Position numbers and translations under genes: made by a program
The notes under the pieces: model-generated
What the model was told of the DNA's origin: nothing
Seen by the model: the letters and a program-made list of their open reading frames with translations, nothing else
Databases searched by the model: none
In this document: positions 54,445-64,000 of the stretch, piece after piece
How the letters are laid out: each line of letters starts with the position of its first letter
How positions within the stretch are numbered: position 1 is the stretch's first letter
Source: Cupriavidus taiwanensis
GTDB taxonomy: Bacteria; Pseudomonadota; Gammaproteobacteria; Burkholderiales; Burkholderiaceae
DNA: 64,000 nucleotides
Direction: 5' to 3'
Assembly (NCBI RefSeq): GCF_900250075.1
Contig: NZ_LT977070.1
Coordinates: forward strand, 2,832,894 to 2,896,893

Positions 54445-55527
54445 TTAACCTCTACGTGTGCGCGTCAAAAGTCGACGGCCCACTCTAATGAAGCGCCATG
54501 CATTTCGCATAACGAGTAGGTGCAGACCAGTCACGCCGAGGAAGAGTAAAAATAATACCTGTTCAGAGACGCCACTCTTCCAGCCGACCACTCCAATTAA
54601 GCCCAGAAATGCATTGGCTGCGAGTATGAGCAGAACAATGGCATCCTGCCCAATACCCAATCGGAGCAAGACATGGTGAAGGTGAGTGCGGTCTGCCGCA
54701 AGCGGGTTTCTTCGCTTTATCGTGCGCCGAATCACGACAACCAGTAGATCGATGAGAATGAAGCCCAGAATCCATAGCATTACCACCGGCGGAACATTGG
54801 TGCCACCGGGGTTGTATCGCTTCTGCGAAAGCTCGGTCGCGAACCAAACGATTGCAAAGCCCAACATCAGACTTCCGGAATCCCCCAAGAATACCTTCAT
54901 GTGGCCTCGAAAGGGGTTCCGAAGATTGAACACAAGGAATCCGGCAATCGCACCGCAGAAAATGACGCACACGCGCTGAGCAGGAGCGTTACCAACTTCA
55001 CCGGCCAGATACGCAAACCATGCAAGTATGATTAGCGCAAGTCCACCTGCTAGTCCGTCTAGGCCATCACACATGTTCATTGCATTGATCACGGAGACCA
55101 CAGCAAACAAAGTCAGTGGTATGCCCCAGTTGGCTAGCTCAATTTCCCGACGTCCGAACAGATCGCCTAAGGATTCGAGATAGACATTTCCCCATGATGT
55201 CATCAAAATAGCAGCAAACAACTGCGCGCCGAGTTTTGTGACCGGGCTCATCCCATACAGGTCATCCACCCAGCCAACCAACGCAAGCACGGTAACGCCA
55301 CCAAGCAGCGCGATATAATATCCTTGAGTTCGCAGAAACAGGTGGCAACCGACCCAGACTCCAATAGTCACGGCAATGCCCCCCACTAGGGGAATCGCAC
55401 CTTCGTGACGCTTACGTGCGTCTGGCCTGTCCAGTAGCCCCCCTGCGACAGCCACTGGTCTTAATAGCAGCACTGCTGTAGCTGCCACTAGAAAGGCCGT
55501 CACAGGAACCCAAAAGAAATCAAACAT
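54445..55527 (-). CDS. WecA/MraY-family polyprenyl-phosphate GlcNAc/HexNAc-1-phosphate transferase
   Basis: 360 residues with about 10-11 membrane helices. LLDRPDARKRHEGAIPLVGG (about 31-50) is the first cytoplasmic loop with the DxRK/H motif; LVGWVDDLYGMSP has the DD pair; INAMNMCDGLDGLAGGLALI carries the NxxNxxDGxDG motif; MKVFLGDSGSLMLGFA is the next; DRTHLHHVLLRLGIGQ is the HxHH loop. WecA-like, initiating a polysaccharide on undecaprenyl phosphate, here apparently for the ABC-transporter route. Confidence 0.92.
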   Translation of the reverse strand: MFDFFWVPVTAFLVAATAVLLLRPVAVAGGLLDRPDARKRHEGAIPLVGGIAVTIGVWVGCHLFLRTQGYYIALLGGVTVLALVGWVDDLYGMSPVTKLGAQLFAAILMTSWGNVYLESLGDLFGRREIELANWGIPLTLFAVVSVINAMNMCDGLDGLAGGLALIILAWFAYLAGEVGNAPAQRVCVIFCGAIAGFLVFNLRNPFRGHMKVFLGDSGSLMLGFAIVWFATELSQKRYNPGGTNVPPVVMLWILGFILIDLLVVVIRRTIKRRNPLAADRTHLHHVLLRLGIGQDAIVLLILAANAFLGLIGVVGWKSGVSEQVLFLLFLGVTGLHLLVMRNAWRFIRVGRRLLTRTRRG

Positions 55528-55542
55528 TGCGTATATATCGTT

Positions 55543-56325
55543 TCAATAAGAAGACGCTTTGGCACGACGGTATTGCCAATAGGGTTTCGACGTAAATAGC
55601 ATAATCATGCTTTTGACGTGCCAGATAAGGTATCGCAGTTTCTTACGACTATCACGACGCGCCTCATGGCATACCACAATATTTCCTACTCGTGTAACAG
55701 ACCAGTTTTTGAGCCATACACGCAAGCATATATCTACATCTTCGCAATACATGTGATAGCGCTTCTCATCAAATCCCTGCAGCTTTCCGAAGACTTCGGA
55801 ATCAAAAACCAAAAACATTCCCGCTGCCCAATCAACCTTTACCAATCCTTCGGTCGGGTAGTCGGTCCGAAGCTTTTGCCCACGGGTTCGCATCAAAATT
55901 CGTCGGAACAGTTGGGTTAGCGTTGGCAGCATCCTAACACTGTCCTCTGCCACCCCATCCGGGCCAACGATGCGGGGGACAGCCACTCCTGGGTGCGCTA
56001 TCAGGGCGGAAATGAGCCCCGGAAACGGATCGTCGGCTAACCTCACATCCGGATTCAATACACAAAAATACGGAGTCAGGCAAAAATGGAATGCGCGATT
56101 GTGGTTTGCGCCGAAACCCAACTGCACGTCATTTGCCACGTACTCATCGGCAATGTCCTTCACATCATTGGAATGCACCGCACCCGGTTGCGAGGGAACA
56201 TTCTCTGTAACGATTATCCGTACGGCTTCACGGTTGACCAAATTGCGAAGTTGCGTCAAGAGTGGAAGAATGATTTCCCTCTGCCCATGACTAACGACCG
56301 AGATCGTAACCATTGCGTGTATCAT
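55543..56325 (-). CDS. GT2-family glycosyltransferase (rhamnosyltransferase-like)
   Basis: 260 residues. The start at 56325 is fixed by the ATGA overlap with the upstream gene's stop; a longer frame begins at 56403 but is unlikely. Motifs ISVVSHGQREIILPLLTQL, GFGANHNRAFHFCLTPYF, a DxD-like CVLNPDVRL, and KRYHMYCEDVDICLRVWL (the acidic E-D-V-D site). Type WbbL-like; donor could be dTDP-rhamnose, given rfb genes nearby. Lies 15 bases before the WecA-like gene. Confidence 0.84.
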   Translation of the reverse strand: MIHAMVTISVVSHGQREIILPLLTQLRNLVNREAVRIIVTENVPSQPGAVHSNDVKDIADEYVANDVQLGFGANHNRAFHFCLTPYFCVLNPDVRLADDPFPGLISALIAHPGVAVPRIVGPDGVAEDSVRMLPTLTQLFRRILMRTRGQKLRTDYPTEGLVKVDWAAGMFLVFDSEVFGKLQGFDEKRYHMYCEDVDICLRVWLKNWSVTRVGNIVVCHEARRDSRKKLRYLIWHVKSMIMLFTSKPYWQYRRAKASSY

Positions 56326-58337
56326 GAATCGACAGTCGACGGGAGTTTCTGCATGGCGGCTACCGGAGCGGACTCCGCAACGCGGCCATGATGACCTGCA
56401 CAAGTGTCAGTATCTCGCCCATCAACAAGAATGTCGCTCCATGTATATCCCACCAAAGCTGCCCAGCTAATCGGATTTTTCCAAATAATTCTGTCAAAAT
56501 ACGAATTAAACTCTCGCAGGAATCCCACTGCAGCCGGTGAATAGTCCTCTCCTAGCTCAAAAACGCAGCGGCATCCCTCGCGCCACGCCTGCTTCAACTG
56601 GTCGGTGTGAAGCGCTTGACCATCCTGCTGAAAGTGGCAAACTCTCCCGGACGCTGAACTTCCCTCAAGGCCTGGAGACAGCCATTTTTCTTGGTATGAG
56701 CGGCGCAGGATGTTTGTATTTCTCATCTGTCGGACCGAATCGCTGCGCGTGACAGAGCCCGCGTGAATCCGGTGCCGGTACAGAGGCGCATTAACATAGC
56801 GAAGCGTGCCGGATTCCGTCAATTTCAAGGCAAGTTCCCAATCTTGAATACCAGAGAACTCGCCGCCAGTCCCGCCAACGCGGAGGTAAGTATCCCGCTT
56901 TATCACCTTGAGATGGGATGCGACCATGCCGTCAAGAAGATCACTGGAAATATCCCGATTGGGCGCCGGTCGGATGCTCTCGTAGCCACCGTAAACTGCG
57001 TGCCGCAGGATTTTTCCATCTTCATCTACATCCCATCTATCAGTAAAGAAGTAATCAACCGCTTGAGCCTTCCGAATCTCCGCTGCAAGCTTGCTCAAAG
57101 CGCCGTCTGCCAGCTCATCATCACAATCCAGAAATGCTATGTACTTACCCCGTGCCAGCCGCACGGCTTCGTTCTGGTTCTCCGAGATACCACGATTCAC
57201 AGACCTGCGTATTACTTTAAACCTGTCTGACCATCCCGTCAGCCGGTCCAATAGTAGCCCGATTCTTGGATCTGAGGATGCATCGTCAACACAGATAACT
57301 TCGAGAGAAACGTCCCCTTGCTTCGCAATTGAACCGAGGCACTTTCCGAGAAATCGATAGTGATTATAGATGGGAACGACAACCGAAATCAGTGGTGCTA
57401 TCGTAGCATCGTCCAGCACTTTCAAATCCGCAATCAAAGCGTCCGGATCGACGAACTCTGCCTCCGCCGCCGTTGTAATCGCAGATTGGACAGTTTGATT
57501 CATTGCCCGCGATTCACGAACCTCGTGCTGGTACGCCTTCTGCTGCTGGTAAAATTCGGCATGCCAGGACACTGCGGAGTCCAGAAAAGCCGGGTGAGAA
57601 TTTATTGGCAGGAATTCGCGAATCTTACTGGCGGCACGTAACCAGCTATCGGCCATGCGCAGATAAGATCTGCGCATACTTGCGCTGTGCTGACGATAGA
57701 TCGCACCTCGCATAGGAAGATATGCCAACTTTGCATTTCTCACCTTAAGCAAGCACCAGAACACCCAGTCTTCTTTTGCCCGCATACTCTCGTCAAATGA
57801 CGAAGACGAAAGCACGGCTTTACGGAAAAGACCACAGTGAATTGGAATCGAAAGTCCACGCTCCCATTCATAAAGAAAATCTTCGAGTTGAAACAACGAT
57901 GTGGAAATTTGGCTTTCAGGCGCACTGAATGTCATGCGCCATTCATCGCACAACAGGAAGTTCGTGATTGAGACATCCAACAAAGGGCTGACCGCAAAGT
58001 GATCTAACTGGGCGCAGATTTTCCCCGGTGCAAGAAGATCGTCGGCGTCGAGAAATTGGATAAAGTCCCCACGCGCCGCTGCAATACCGACATTTCTAGC
58101 GCTGGATAGGCCGCCGTTTTCTTTTCGAAGAATCCTTAGCCGTGCTCGGCGCGTACGAACTGCATCAAACGCCGAGATTGTTCGAGCATCGGTGCTGCCG
58201 TCATCCACAACAATGATCTCTAATTCGCCGTCGTAGGCTGCCTCACAGGAATCAACCGCGTCCTGAAGATATCCTCCCTGGTTATAGCAAGGAATGATGA
58301 CAGAGACCGCCGGTAATTTTTTGTCATCAGCTTTCAT
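56322..58337 (-). CDS. Tandem GT2-GT2 glycosyltransferase
   Basis: 671 residues. First GT2 domain about 1-220: VSVIIPCYNQGGYLQDAVDS, IIVVDDGSTDARTISAFDAV, FIQFLDADDLLAPGKICAQL. Second about 310-540: ISVVVPIYNHYRFLGKCLGS, VICVDDASSDPRIGLLLDRL, YIAFLDCDDELADGALSKLA. Each has a DxD. Two catalytic domains on one chain could add a disaccharide. The C-terminal 120 residues are less conserved. It overlaps the upstream GT4 gene by 11 bases. Confidence 0.87.
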   Translation of the reverse strand: MKADDKKLPAVSVIIPCYNQGGYLQDAVDSCEAAYDGELEIIVVDDGSTDARTISAFDAVRTRRARLRILRKENGGLSSARNVGIAAARGDFIQFLDADDLLAPGKICAQLDHFAVSPLLDVSITNFLLCDEWRMTFSAPESQISTSLFQLEDFLYEWERGLSIPIHCGLFRKAVLSSSSFDESMRAKEDWVFWCLLKVRNAKLAYLPMRGAIYRQHSASMRRSYLRMADSWLRAASKIREFLPINSHPAFLDSAVSWHAEFYQQQKAYQHEVRESRAMNQTVQSAITTAAEAEFVDPDALIADLKVLDDATIAPLISVVVPIYNHYRFLGKCLGSIAKQGDVSLEVICVDDASSDPRIGLLLDRLTGWSDRFKVIRRSVNRGISENQNEAVRLARGKYIAFLDCDDELADGALSKLAAEIRKAQAVDYFFTDRWDVDEDGKILRHAVYGGYESIRPAPNRDISSDLLDGMVASHLKVIKRDTYLRVGGTGGEFSGIQDWELALKLTESGTLRYVNAPLYRHRIHAGSVTRSDSVRQMRNTNILRRSYQEKWLSPGLEGSSASGRVCHFQQDGQALHTDQLKQAWREGCRCVFELGEDYSPAAVGFLREFNSYFDRIIWKNPISWAALVGYTWSDILVDGRDTDTCAGHHGRVAESAPVAAMQKLPSTVDS

Positions 58338-59757
58338 CTTTCAATTCAACCCCTTCAACTCTTGCCTGTCCGAGGTAGCCGGGGACCTCTCGCAAGGAAC
58401 GACTAAACGCTGACCATGTGTGCCGTTGTTCGATGAGATCGATCAGACACAGGGCACGCTTTTGGGCATCAGGTCGATTCCCAGCAATCGCGGACAGGGC
58501 GCTAACATAATCATGCACAGTCGCTCGTGCGGGCACAAGAAAGCCGGTACGGTCAGAGATCAGCTCACTTACTCCTCCAACGTCAGGCGCTACAATGGGT
58601 ATGCCAAGCGAGCCCATCTCCAGTAGCATGTTAGGCATCCCCTCCCACTTGGAGGTAAACATGAAGACATCACAGGCGCTCTTTTCCACCAGCTCTGCGG
58701 GATCTGAAAAGCTCCCTCCATAATAAAGATTCTTGATTTTTGGCAAATTCGGCATCTCACCAACTACACTTTCACCAAACACGAGGAAATCGTAGTCGGG
58801 GCACTGAGCTGCCGTGTCAAAAAGAAGATCAATCCGCTTCTCTGGATCTAGACGACCGGCCCAGAGCACCCTAAGACGTTTACCTTGCGCAATTGCCGAC
58901 ATAGCATCAATACGCTCACGTGCTTGTTTAACCCAATCGCCGTGCGCGACGCGGCACGCATTGTAGACGACGGACATCTTGTGATCCGAAGAGCGTAAAG
59001 CGAAAGTGGACTGAGCATCTCGCAAGAAACGAGCATTATCGCTCAGAAGGCCGTGCAAAGAATCTGCTGCATCGCGTAAGTAATACTCAGCATAGCCAAT
59101 ACGCTTATTATCATTTCCCATGAACTGAAATGCGAAAATACTGCCATATAGTCGCATTTCCTTTGCTAGCCTTCCTCCTTGAGCAATAATAGCTTGCCAA
59201 CCAAGATCGCTGTTGATGACATGAAAGATCTGCGGGCGCACGCATAGCAGCCATTTACAAAGAAAATCCACTCGTGCGTTCGTCAATAAATCCGTCGGCA
59301 AATATTTTGCCAGATCGATAACGTAAACGTGCGCTGGTATTTCGATACCATCGGAAACTAAGCTTCGGTCGGTAAGAATAATGCCAACGCTTGACCTCGG
59401 CATATCTTCATTGATGGCTTTCGCGAAATGGATTGCCGTCCGTTCTGCGCCGCCTGCTCCCAAAAAGGGTAACGCTATGAGATGAGTCATAGGGCCGTAT
59501 TGGCGGCAATGTACCGCTAGGTCCCTAATCAATGCAAGCTCAGCCTCATTTAACCGCTCCTGTTGATCAGGTCCAGAATTCAGCTGCTTTCTTGTCTCCA
59601 GCAGGCGGCGGAAAAGTTCGCCGTTGGTAACCGACTCATTCAGTGCCTTCAATACCGGTGCGATTGCATCTCTCATCTTCCACTTAACATGCAAAGGCAC
59701 CGGCATCCGATGATACGTGTATCTTGCCAGTCTCAACAGTTGTTTAGAAAGCTGCAT
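58327..59757 (-). CDS. GT4-family glycosyltransferase
   Basis: 476 residues. An N-terminal extension of about 85 residues is followed by the GT-B fold: LPFLGAGGAERTAIHFAKAI, WAGRLDPEKRIDLLFDTAAQ, FTSKWEGMPNMLLEMGSLGI with PIVAPDVGGVSELISDRTGF. This resembles the GT4 half of the 52139-54244 protein (GGAExxxx, APDVGGxSEL), suggesting common descent. It lies between wzt and the GT2-GT2 gene. Confidence 0.83.
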   Translation of the reverse strand: MQLSKQLLRLARYTYHRMPVPLHVKWKMRDAIAPVLKALNESVTNGELFRRLLETRKQLNSGPDQQERLNEAELALIRDLAVHCRQYGPMTHLIALPFLGAGGAERTAIHFAKAINEDMPRSSVGIILTDRSLVSDGIEIPAHVYVIDLAKYLPTDLLTNARVDFLCKWLLCVRPQIFHVINSDLGWQAIIAQGGRLAKEMRLYGSIFAFQFMGNDNKRIGYAEYYLRDAADSLHGLLSDNARFLRDAQSTFALRSSDHKMSVVYNACRVAHGDWVKQARERIDAMSAIAQGKRLRVLWAGRLDPEKRIDLLFDTAAQCPDYDFLVFGESVVGEMPNLPKIKNLYYGGSFSDPAELVEKSACDVFMFTSKWEGMPNMLLEMGSLGIPIVAPDVGGVSELISDRTGFLVPARATVHDYVSALSAIAGNRPDAQKRALCLIDLIEQRHTWSAFSRSLREVPGYLGQARVEGVELKDES

Positions 59758-59828
59758 ACATTTCCTTGCCGTGAGTTATCCGAGACCAATATGCATCAAC
59801 TCCAATGGTGAGCCGACAGCTGGTCTAG

Positions 59829-60569
59829 TTAGGAAAAATAAGCAGCGCAAACGGCTTCGGCACCTCCATCCATGCGAACCTTCCCGTGCTCCAGCCAGAT
59901 CGCACGATTACATGTATGCTGCACTAATTCTCGTGAATGACTGGCAATTACCAGGATGTTGGTTGCCTGAACTAGTTCTTTCATCCTCGACTCGGCCTTA
60001 TGCCGGAACCCTTCGTCTCCGACGGAAAGCCATTCATCCATTAGCAGAATCTCAGGACGCACGATCGTTGAGACTGAAAATGCCAAGCGAAGATGCATAC
60101 CGCTCGAATAGGTTCGCAATGGCATATCAACAAAATCACCCAATTCCGAAAAATCGATAATTTCATCAACACGCTGATTTATCTGCGTGCGTGACATGCC
60201 GAGCAACCCACCGCGAAGATAGATATTTTCCCTACCAGTGGCCTCCGGATCGATACCCAACGAAATATCAATCAAGGACCCAATTTCTCCGTGAATACGC
60301 GCTGAACCAGATGAGGGCACGTAGACGCCGCTTAAAAGCCGAAGCAATGTACTTTTGCCCGCACCGTTATGCCCGAGCAAACCCACCCGGTCGCCATCTT
60401 TAAGACTAAAGGTCAATCCCTCCAGTGCTCTAACAACGACCCTACCATTGGGATCAGCACCCAACTGCCCACCAGTGGCAACCTGAATAAGCCGCTTTTT
60501 TAATGACCTTCCGCTTGCATTGTAAATGGGAAAGTCAACAGACACGTCCTCAAATTTGACAGAAGCCAT
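59829..60569 (-). CDS. wzt: ABC transporter ATP-binding subunit for O-polysaccharide export (Wzt-like, short form)
   Basis: 246 residues. Walker A GHNGAGKST at 66-74; signature YSSGMHLRLAFSVST; Walker B EILLMDEWLSVGD. This Wzt/KpsT-type signature deviates from LSGGQ, as usual in the family. It ends soon after the ATPase core and lacks the C-terminal carbohydrate-binding domain of larger Wzt, so it probably exports without chain-end recognition. Partner permease wzm lies 19 bases upstream. Confidence 0.9.
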   Translation of the reverse strand: MASVKFEDVSVDFPIYNASGRSLKKRLIQVATGGQLGADPNGRVVVRALEGLTFSLKDGDRVGLLGHNGAGKSTLLRLLSGVYVPSSGSARIHGEIGSLIDISLGIDPEATGRENIYLRGGLLGMSRTQINQRVDEIIDFSELGDFVDMPLRTYSSGMHLRLAFSVSTIVRPEILLMDEWLSVGDEGFRHKAESRMKELVQATNILVIASHSRELVQHTCNRAIWLEHGKVRMDGGAEAVCAAYFS

Positions 60570-60588
60570 AATCTATCTCTTTCCACCC

Positions 60589-61392
60589 TCAGAGCCAAAA
60601 TGCGATACGATGTTTGTAACGGCCATAAATCATAAGCGCCACCATCCATCCAGCAATACCCAGCCCCAGGGATACCCCCCAGTTCCATGAAGTTGGCAGG
60701 TTACCAAGCAGGGGAGAGCGGACGATCTCGATCAAATGAAATACTGGATTCAGGTCCAATAAATATAGTGCCACGCGCCCCTCGAGGTGGTTGGGCATCC
60801 ACATGATAGGCGTGATGTAAAAGACAACTTGAAGTACGCTGGCAACAATTTGGGGGAGATCCCGATACCGTGCACACAAGATACCCAAGAGCAGGGCAAC
60901 CCATGCCAGATTGACAATCAGAAGAACGAGTCCTGGAATGGCAATAAATGCCGTCACACTCAATGGCTTCCCCACTGCCAATAATACTATTGGATAAATG
61001 ACGACATTATGCGCGAAAATTATAACATTCCGCCAAATCATGCGGAGCATATGAACAAACAAGGGAATTGGAAGTTGCCTGATAACTCCCTCTGCCGCGA
61101 TAAATCCCGTACATCCTTCGTTTGCAACAGAAGAAATAAATGCCCACAGCACCATTCCAACAGTCAGGTAGGGAAGAAACTCCTGCAAGGGAGATTTGAA
61201 TATCTGACCGAAAACCACCCCGATAGTGGCGATCATCACCCCCATGCTAATGGTAAGCCAAAACGGACCGAGGGCTGACCTTCGATAACGTTGGCGAACA
61301 TCTTGCCAGCCAAGCATACCAACAAGTGAATAGCGTCCTGCAGCCGCAAGAATGTCCGACAAAGCCGAAATTACCGATCCCTTACCCATCAT
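60589..61392 (-). CDS. wzm: ABC transporter permease for O-polysaccharide export (Wzm-like)
   Basis: 267 residues with about six hydrophobic helices. ABC-2 type: GWQDVRQRYRRSALGPFWLT near 27-46 is the conserved N-terminal amphipathic motif (R-Y-(R/K)xSxLGPxW), and VVFYITPIMWMPNHLEGRVA the second half. It forms the channel with Wzt to move undecaprenyl-linked glycan across the inner membrane. It lies downstream of rfbC. Confidence 0.91.
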   Translation of the reverse strand: MMGKGSVISALSDILAAAGRYSLVGMLGWQDVRQRYRRSALGPFWLTISMGVMIATIGVVFGQIFKSPLQEFLPYLTVGMVLWAFISSVANEGCTGFIAAEGVIRQLPIPLFVHMLRMIWRNVIIFAHNVVIYPIVLLAVGKPLSVTAFIAIPGLVLLIVNLAWVALLLGILCARYRDLPQIVASVLQVVFYITPIMWMPNHLEGRVALYLLDLNPVFHLIEIVRSPLLGNLPTSWNWGVSLGLGIAGWMVALMIYGRYKHRIAFWL

Positions 61393-61441
61393 AGAACACC
61401 AAATGACATGAAGATCATACTATTCCAGTTATAAGATGTTG

Positions 61442-61996
61442 TTATCTATAAAACTCATCAATCTCGGCCAGACGTCGCCCATTTCCATCCTTGTACGCAA
61501 GGATGGGAGGCTCCATTATCGGCCACCCGATATTCAAATCCGGGTCATTCCACAAAAGGCTTCGCTCATGCTCCGGATACCAATAGTCAGTTGTCTTGTA
61601 TAGAAATTCCGCAACTCCGGAAAGAACGACGAAGCCATGCGCGAAACCCTCCGGTATCCAAAGCTGCTTCTTGTTATCGGCAGTCAGCGTCACACCGACC
61701 CATCTTCCGAAAGTGGATGATGATTGACGCAGATCCACTGCCACATCAAAAACTGCGCCAGCCACCACGCGCACCAGTTTTCCTTGTGGGTGTTGAATCT
61801 GGTAATGAAGACCACGCAACACGTTGTACGCAGAACGCGAATGATTGTCCTGAACAAAGTCCCGCTTCAAGCCAGTGGCTTGTTCAAAGTCGCACGCGTT
61901 AAAGCTTTCAAAAAAAAAGCCACGCTCATCGCCAAAAACCTTTGGCTCGAGGATGAGCACATCCGGAATGGCAGTTGGAATAACAGTGAGGCTCAT
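61442..61996 (-). CDS. rfbC: dTDP-4-dehydrorhamnose 3,5-epimerase
   Basis: 184 residues from ATG 61996. RmlC cupin: PKVFGDERGFFFESFNACDF, DNHSRSAYNVLRGLHYQIQH with the catalytic His, GKLVRVVAGAVFDVAVDLRQ, and KKQLWIPEGFAHGFVVLSG. Third dTDP-L-rhamnose enzyme. It lies 17 bases after rfbA; a longer upstream frame is rejected. Confidence 0.96.
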   Translation of the reverse strand: MSLTVIPTAIPDVLILEPKVFGDERGFFFESFNACDFEQATGLKRDFVQDNHSRSAYNVLRGLHYQIQHPQGKLVRVVAGAVFDVAVDLRQSSSTFGRWVGVTLTADNKKQLWIPEGFAHGFVVLSGVAEFLYKTTDYWYPEHERSLLWNDPDLNIGWPIMEPPILAYKDGNGRRLAEIDEFYR

Positions 61997-62013
61997 GGCA
62001 GTTACGTTCAACC

Positions 62014-62892
62014 TTACTTTACGGCTTCCGTTACGATCCGCTGCAAATATTGGCCGTAGGCATTCTTGGCAAGGGGCCTTGCAAGGGCTATCACCTGTTC
62101 CGCGCTGATCCACCTACTCCGATATGCAATCTCTTCTGGACAAGCGACCATCAATCCCTGTCGGTTTTGGAGAGTGGCAATAAAGCTCGCTGCTTCCAGC
62201 AACGAGTCATGGGTCCCCGTATCGAGCCACGCGTAGCCTCGCCCCATGATCTCCACGTCCAATTGCGCAGCGTCCAAATAACGCTTATTGACGTCGGTGA
62301 TCTCGAGCTCGCCACGCGCGGAAGGCTTGATATCGGCGGCAATATCGCAGACTTGGTTGTCGTAGAAATACAAGCCGGTCACTGCATAGTGGGAACGCGG
62401 CTCTGCCGGCTTCTCCTCTAAGGACAGCGCGCGAAAATCGGTATCGAACTCCACCACGCCATAGCGCTCTGGATCATGCACGTGGTACGCGAAAACTGTT
62501 GCACCTTCCTTCTGCTCGGCAGAGCGAGTCAACTGGCTAACCAGATCGTGACCATGGAAGATGTTATCTCCCAGAATTAACGTCGAGGGATCATTGCCGA
62601 TGAACTCTCGGCCAATGATGAATGCCTGCGCCAACCCATCCGGCGACGGCTGTACCGCATACTGCAGGTTGATACCCCACTTGCTGCCGTCACCGAGCAT
62701 GTCAAAAAAACGCGGCGTATCTTCCGGCGTGGAAATAATCAGAATGTCCCTAATCCCCGCCAGCATCAGCGTCGACAGCGGATAGTAGATCATCGGCTTG
62801 TCATACACCGGCAGTAATTGCTTGGAGACCGATCGCGTGATCGGATAGAGCCGGGTGCCGGAGCCACCGGCCAAGATGATGCCCTTGCGCAT
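62014..62892 (-). CDS. rfbA: Glucose-1-phosphate thymidylyltransferase
   Basis: 292 residues from ATG 62892, chosen over 62937 as it begins at the family N-terminus. Rml[58 protein letters not shown], and [20 protein letters not shown]. First step of dTDP-rhamnose synthesis. It is followed 10 bases upstream (transcriptionally before) by rfbD. Confidence 0.97.
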   Translation of the reverse strand: MRKGIILAGGSGTRLYPITRSVSKQLLPVYDKPMIYYPLSTLMLAGIRDILIISTPEDTPRFFDMLGDGSKWGINLQYAVQPSPDGLAQAFIIGREFIGNDPSTLILGDNIFHGHDLVSQLTRSAEQKEGATVFAYHVHDPERYGVVEFDTDFRALSLEEKPAEPRSHYAVTGLYFYDNQVCDIAADIKPSARGELEITDVNKRYLDAAQLDVEIMGRGYAWLDTGTHDSLLEAASFIATLQNRQGLMVACPEEIAYRSRWISAEQVIALARPLAKNAYGQYLQRIVTEAVK

Positions 62893-62902
62893 AGCCACTC
62901 GC

Positions 62903-64000
<1,098 letters not shown>

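Noticed and set aside
56325..56403. Upstream start for the GT2 gene
   Set aside because: It would overlap the upstream GT2-GT2 gene by 80 bases; the ATGA overlap at 56325 is clear.
61442..62113. Longer start for rfbC at 62113
   Set aside because: The upstream part overlaps the end of rfbA and is not RmlC-like; ATG 61996 matches the family start.

Overview
The window looks like a chromosomal segment of a high-GC betaproteobacterium, most probably Cupriavidus or a close Ralstonia/Burkholderiaceae relative. The evidence is the ribD-ribE-ribBA-ribH-nusB-aminotransferase order, a type IV minor-pilin block, a waaA-waaC core LPS block, and very GC-rich coding sequence on both flanks. The genus is inferred from gene content and protein flavour, not from a search.

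Layout. (1) 1-8577: two divergent minor-pilin clusters. The minus-strand one reads fimT-pilV-pilW-pilX-pilY1, with pilY1 running off the left edge and carrying a lectin-like N-terminal domain. The plus-strand one reads pilV-like, pilW, pilX, a short pilY1, pilE, fimT, mostly with ATGA-type overlaps. (2) 8629-14197: riboflavin synthesis (ribD, ribE, ribBA, ribH) and nusB, interrupted by a frameshifted small gene and two small hypothetical genes. (3) 14332-30446: housekeeping and metabolism: an aminotransferase, a lytic transglycosylase with a 9-bp tandem repeat, ubiD, acetoacetyl-CoA synthetase, an aldose-epimerase family protein, tRNA-Gly(CCC), trmB, uppP, small lipoproteins, a TetR regulator, pcm, a rhodanese and a TolC-type outer-membrane protein. 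(4) 30803-42034: surface-glycan genes: an O-antigen-ligase-like protein, glycosyltransferases, waaA, waaC, a phosphoglucomutase/phosphomannomutase, a WbaP/WcaJ-like initiating transferase and a Wzx-like flippase. (5) 42035-50442: a distinctly more AT-rich accessory stretch. It is bounded on the left by a SymE-like toxin gene and a wrecked IS5-family transposase, and on the right by IS66-family debris. It holds a GtrA protein, a GT2, two multi-span membrane proteins and a kinase/HAD phosphatase/nucleotidyltransferase trio. (6) 50443-64000, minus strand: an ABC-transporter-dependent O-polysaccharide locus. In the direction of transcription it reads rfbB(partial)-rfbD-rfbA-rfbC-wzm-wzt, then GT4, GT2-GT2, GT2, a WecA-like initiating enzyme, GT2-GT4 and a pyruvyltransferase-family protein.

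How the parts fit. dTDP-L-rhamnose from rfbABCD, the lipid-linked primer from the WecA-like enzyme, the chain-building transferases and the Wzm/Wzt exporter together form one O-polysaccharide pathway. The WbaP-like enzyme, the flippase and the ligase in region 4 look like a second route. waaA, waaC and the sugar mutase supply the core oligosaccharide. Region 5 probably adds a side-group to one of these polymers.

The least explained system is the 43340-49651 cassette. It pairs a LicA-like kinase fold, an EcbF/BcbF-type HAD phosphatase and a compact nucleotidyltransferase with GtrA/GT2/membrane partners. That combination suggests a nucleotide-activated decoration whose substrate is not evident from the sequence.
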